Source: Streptococcus oralis
Lineage (GTDB): Bacteria > Bacillota > Bacilli > Lactobacillales > Streptococcaceae
NCBI RefSeq assembly: GCF_016028255.1
Contig: NZ_CP065707.1
Span: 1,193,001 to 1,257,000 of the forward strand
DNA length: 64,000 nt
Direction: 5' to 3'
The position numbers were made by a program, and so were the translations under genes. Below, piece after piece: positions 62,822 through 64,000 of this stretch. The notes beneath the pieces are model-generated. The model searched no databases and was not told the DNA's origin. It worked only from the letters and a program-made list of their open reading frames with translations. Position 1 is the stretch's first letter; every line of letters begins with the position of its first letter.

Positions 62822-63576
62822 CAGCAATTGTAGAATTAAAAAATGCCACCAAAGTCATCACGAATGGCTTTGACGAGGAAAAAATCATTCTGAATGATGT
62901 TTCTCTTGAAATTTTTGAACATGATTTCATTACTATCCTAGGTGGAAATGGAGCAGGGAAGTCAACGCTTTTTAACACTATTGCAGGTACCTTGCCCTTA
63001 ACAAGTGGAAGTATCCGTATCATGGGCGAGGATGTGACGCATTTTTCACCTGAAAAGCGGGCTAAGTACTTGTCTCGTGTTTTTCAGGATCCTAAGATGG
63101 GTACGGCTCCCCGTATGACGGTGGCGGAAAATCTCTTAATTGCCAAGTTTCGTGGTGAGAAGAGAGGACTCCTGCCTAGAAGGCTATCAAGTCATCGGGA
63201 AGAGTTTCAGGCTACCATTGAAAAAGTGGGAAATGGGCTTGAGAAACATCTAGATACTCCGATTGAGTTTCTATCAGGTGGTCAACGCCAGGCCTTGAGT
63301 CTCTTGATGGCAACCTTGAAGCGACCAGAGTTGCTCTTGTTGGATGAACACACAGCAGCTCTTGACCCAAAAACAAGTGTTGCCTTGATGGAGTTAACAG
63401 ATGACTTTGTCAGCAAGGATCATCTAACAGCCTTGATGATTACCCACCATATGGAGGATGCACTGAAGTATGGAAATCGTCTGATAGTCATGAAGGAAGG
63501 TCGTATTATCCAAGACCTCAATAAAGAAGAAAAAGCTAAGATGAAAATCTCAGACTACTATCAATTATTTGAATAG
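62818..63576 (+). CDS. trpZ: ABC transporter ATP-binding protein (TrpZ type)
   Basis: The 252-residue ATPase of the same importer (COG1101). Walker A is Gly-Gly-Asn-Gly-Ala-Gly-Lys-Ser-Thr (about 42-50), the Q loop is Val-Phe-Gln-Asp-Pro-Lys-Met-Gly, the signature Leu-Ser-Gly-Gly-Gln-Arg-Gln-Ala near 156, and Walker B ends Leu-Leu-Asp-Glu-His-Thr-Ala-Ala-Leu-Asp, with His in place of the common Pro after the catalytic Glu, as in this subfamily. The start overlaps trpY. A terminator follows. Confidence 0.92.
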   Translation: MTAIVELKNATKVITNGFDEEKIILNDVSLEIFEHDFITILGGNGAGKSTLFNTIAGTLPLTSGSIRIMGEDVTHFSPEKRAKYLSRVFQDPKMGTAPRMTVAENLLIAKFRGEKRGLLPRRLSSHREEFQATIEKVGNGLEKHLDTPIEFLSGGQRQALSLLMATLKRPELLLLDEHTAALDPKTSVALMELTDDFVSKDHLTALMITHHMEDALKYGNRLIVMKEGRIIQDLNKEEKAKMKISDYYQLFE

Positions 63577-63612
63577 GTGAGTTAAATAATCATCAAAAAA
63601 TAGTGAAAATTA

Positions 63613-63645
63613 ACTTAGAAACATGAAAGTGTTTCTGAGTTTTTT
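63613..63645 (+). terminator. Terminator after trpZ
   Basis: ACTTAGAAACA (63613-63623) pairs with TGTTTCTGAGT (63630-63640), one wobble, followed by five T. Confidence 0.85.
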
Positions 63646-63705
63646 ATCTCCTCTTTCTATCTGGAAAAATAAGGCAAAGAGAATTACGGAAAGCGTATGA
63701 AATGG

Positions 63706-63734
63706 TTTACTTTTTTTCAGAAATAAGCTATACT
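63706..63734 (+). promoter_or_regulatory. Promoter of dnaG (macromolecular synthesis operon)
   Basis: TTTACT (63706-63711) and TATACT (63729-63734) with a 17-base spacer. Confidence 0.6.
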
Positions 63735-63772
63735 AGTTTACGTGAAACTATGATAAGATGGAGGTATTGTGT

Positions 63773-64000
63773 ATGGTTGACAAGCAAGTCATTGAAGAAA
63801 TCAAAAACAATGCCAACATTGTGGAAGTCATAGGTGATGTGATTTCTTTACAGAAGGCTGGACGGAACTATTTAGGGCTCTGTCCTTTTCATGGTGAAAA
63901 GACCCCCTCTTTCAACGTTGTGGAAGACAAGCAGTTTTATCACTGTTTTGGATGTGGGCGTTCAGGAGATGTCTTTAAGTTTATCGAAGAATACCAAGGC
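63773..64000 (+). CDS. dnaG: DNA primase, N-terminal fragment (cut by window end)
   Basis: DnaG makes RNA primers at the replication fork. The first 76 residues are visible: Val-Asp-Lys-Gln-Val-Ile-Glu-Glu-Ile, then the CHC2 zinc motif with Cys-Pro-Phe-His and, after the Lys-Thr-Pro-Ser-Phe segment, Cys-Phe-Gly-Cys-Gly. The start is ATG 63773 with GGAGG some 20 bases up and GTATTG between, so ribosome-site spacing is long. rpoD usually follows dnaG in streptococci, beyond this window. Confidence 0.93.
   Translation, partial: MVDKQVIEEIKNNANIVEVIGDVISLQKAGRNYLGLCPFHGEKTPSFNVVEDKQFYHCFGCGRSGDVFKFIEEYQG

Overview
The window reads as chromosome of a mitis-group Streptococcus (S. mitis, S. oralis or a close relative of S. 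pneumoniae). The evidence is a choline-binding LytB-type glucosaminidase, a BOX repeat of the pneumococcal type, ComX-type cin-boxes before comEA and coiA, the ciaRH two-component system, pmrA and pavA, and many extended -10 promoters (TGnTATAAT). Gene density is high, most genes lie on the plus strand, and operons are tightly packed with short overlaps. No rRNA, tRNA, insertion sequence or CRISPR array was found.

Layout. 1-9.8 kb: end of proC, then tmk-holB-yabA-rsmI (DNA precursor supply, clamp loading, initiation control, 16S rRNA methylation), an unrecognised lipoprotein, trmFO, pyrH-frr, cvfB, a GrpB-family gene, a YozE-like gene and phoH. 9.8-14.6 kb: ald on the minus strand, a GNAT acetyltransferase, and the DNA-uptake operon comEA-comEC behind a cin-box. 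14.6-18.4 kb: infC-rpmI-rplT with a long structured leader, gloA, and pyrK-pyrDB behind a PyrR-type attenuator. 18.5-23.5 kb: lytB and a compact run of small accessory genes (DUF2829/Tad2-like, SDR, NUDIX, SUKH-like, an unknown, ASCH). 23.6-31.9 kb: pepN, ciaRH, a DUF3270 membrane protein, an ABC exporter with a structured leader, and a U32 tRNA-hydroxylation protein that looks leaderless. 31.9-37.7 kb: nucleoside and pentose salvage (rpiA, deoB, DUF1697, punA, a ClC channel, deoD), including a 400-base structured, repeat-bearing gap. 37.7-47.3 kb: pavA/rqcH (minus), ybeY-dgkA-era-mutM-coaE-pmrA-rpmG-secG, a BOX element, rnr-smpB. 47.3-53.1 kb: tehB, a Card1-like CARF-nuclease gene, coiA, pepF and trmR. 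53.1-55.2 kb: an accessory insert with a serine recombinase, res-like repeats and an LPXTG surface protein. 55.4-64 kb: prsA/ppmA, ftsW, ppc, a T-box-controlled trpXYZ-type ABC transporter with a Trp-containing mini-ORF, and the start of dnaG.

Functional links. comEA, comEC and coiA belong to the ComX late-competence regulon. ciaRH and a CiaR-like box before prsA may connect within the window. The U32 protein and TrmR would act in the same tRNA wobble-uridine pathway. rnr and smpB are partners in trans-translation quality control and RqcH in the parallel Ala-tailing route.

The most interesting items are: the solitary Card1-like (CARF plus PD-(D/E)xK) protein with no type III CRISPR system in sight; the chromosomal DUF2829/Tad2-like gene leading a small operon; the recombinase island with two res-like repeats and a combined promoter, terminator and Shine-Dalgarno element; the T-box plus leader peptide; and the two structured gaps at 28.7-29.05 and 36.54-36.94 kb. 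Species and synteny statements rest on remembered gene orders, not on a search.
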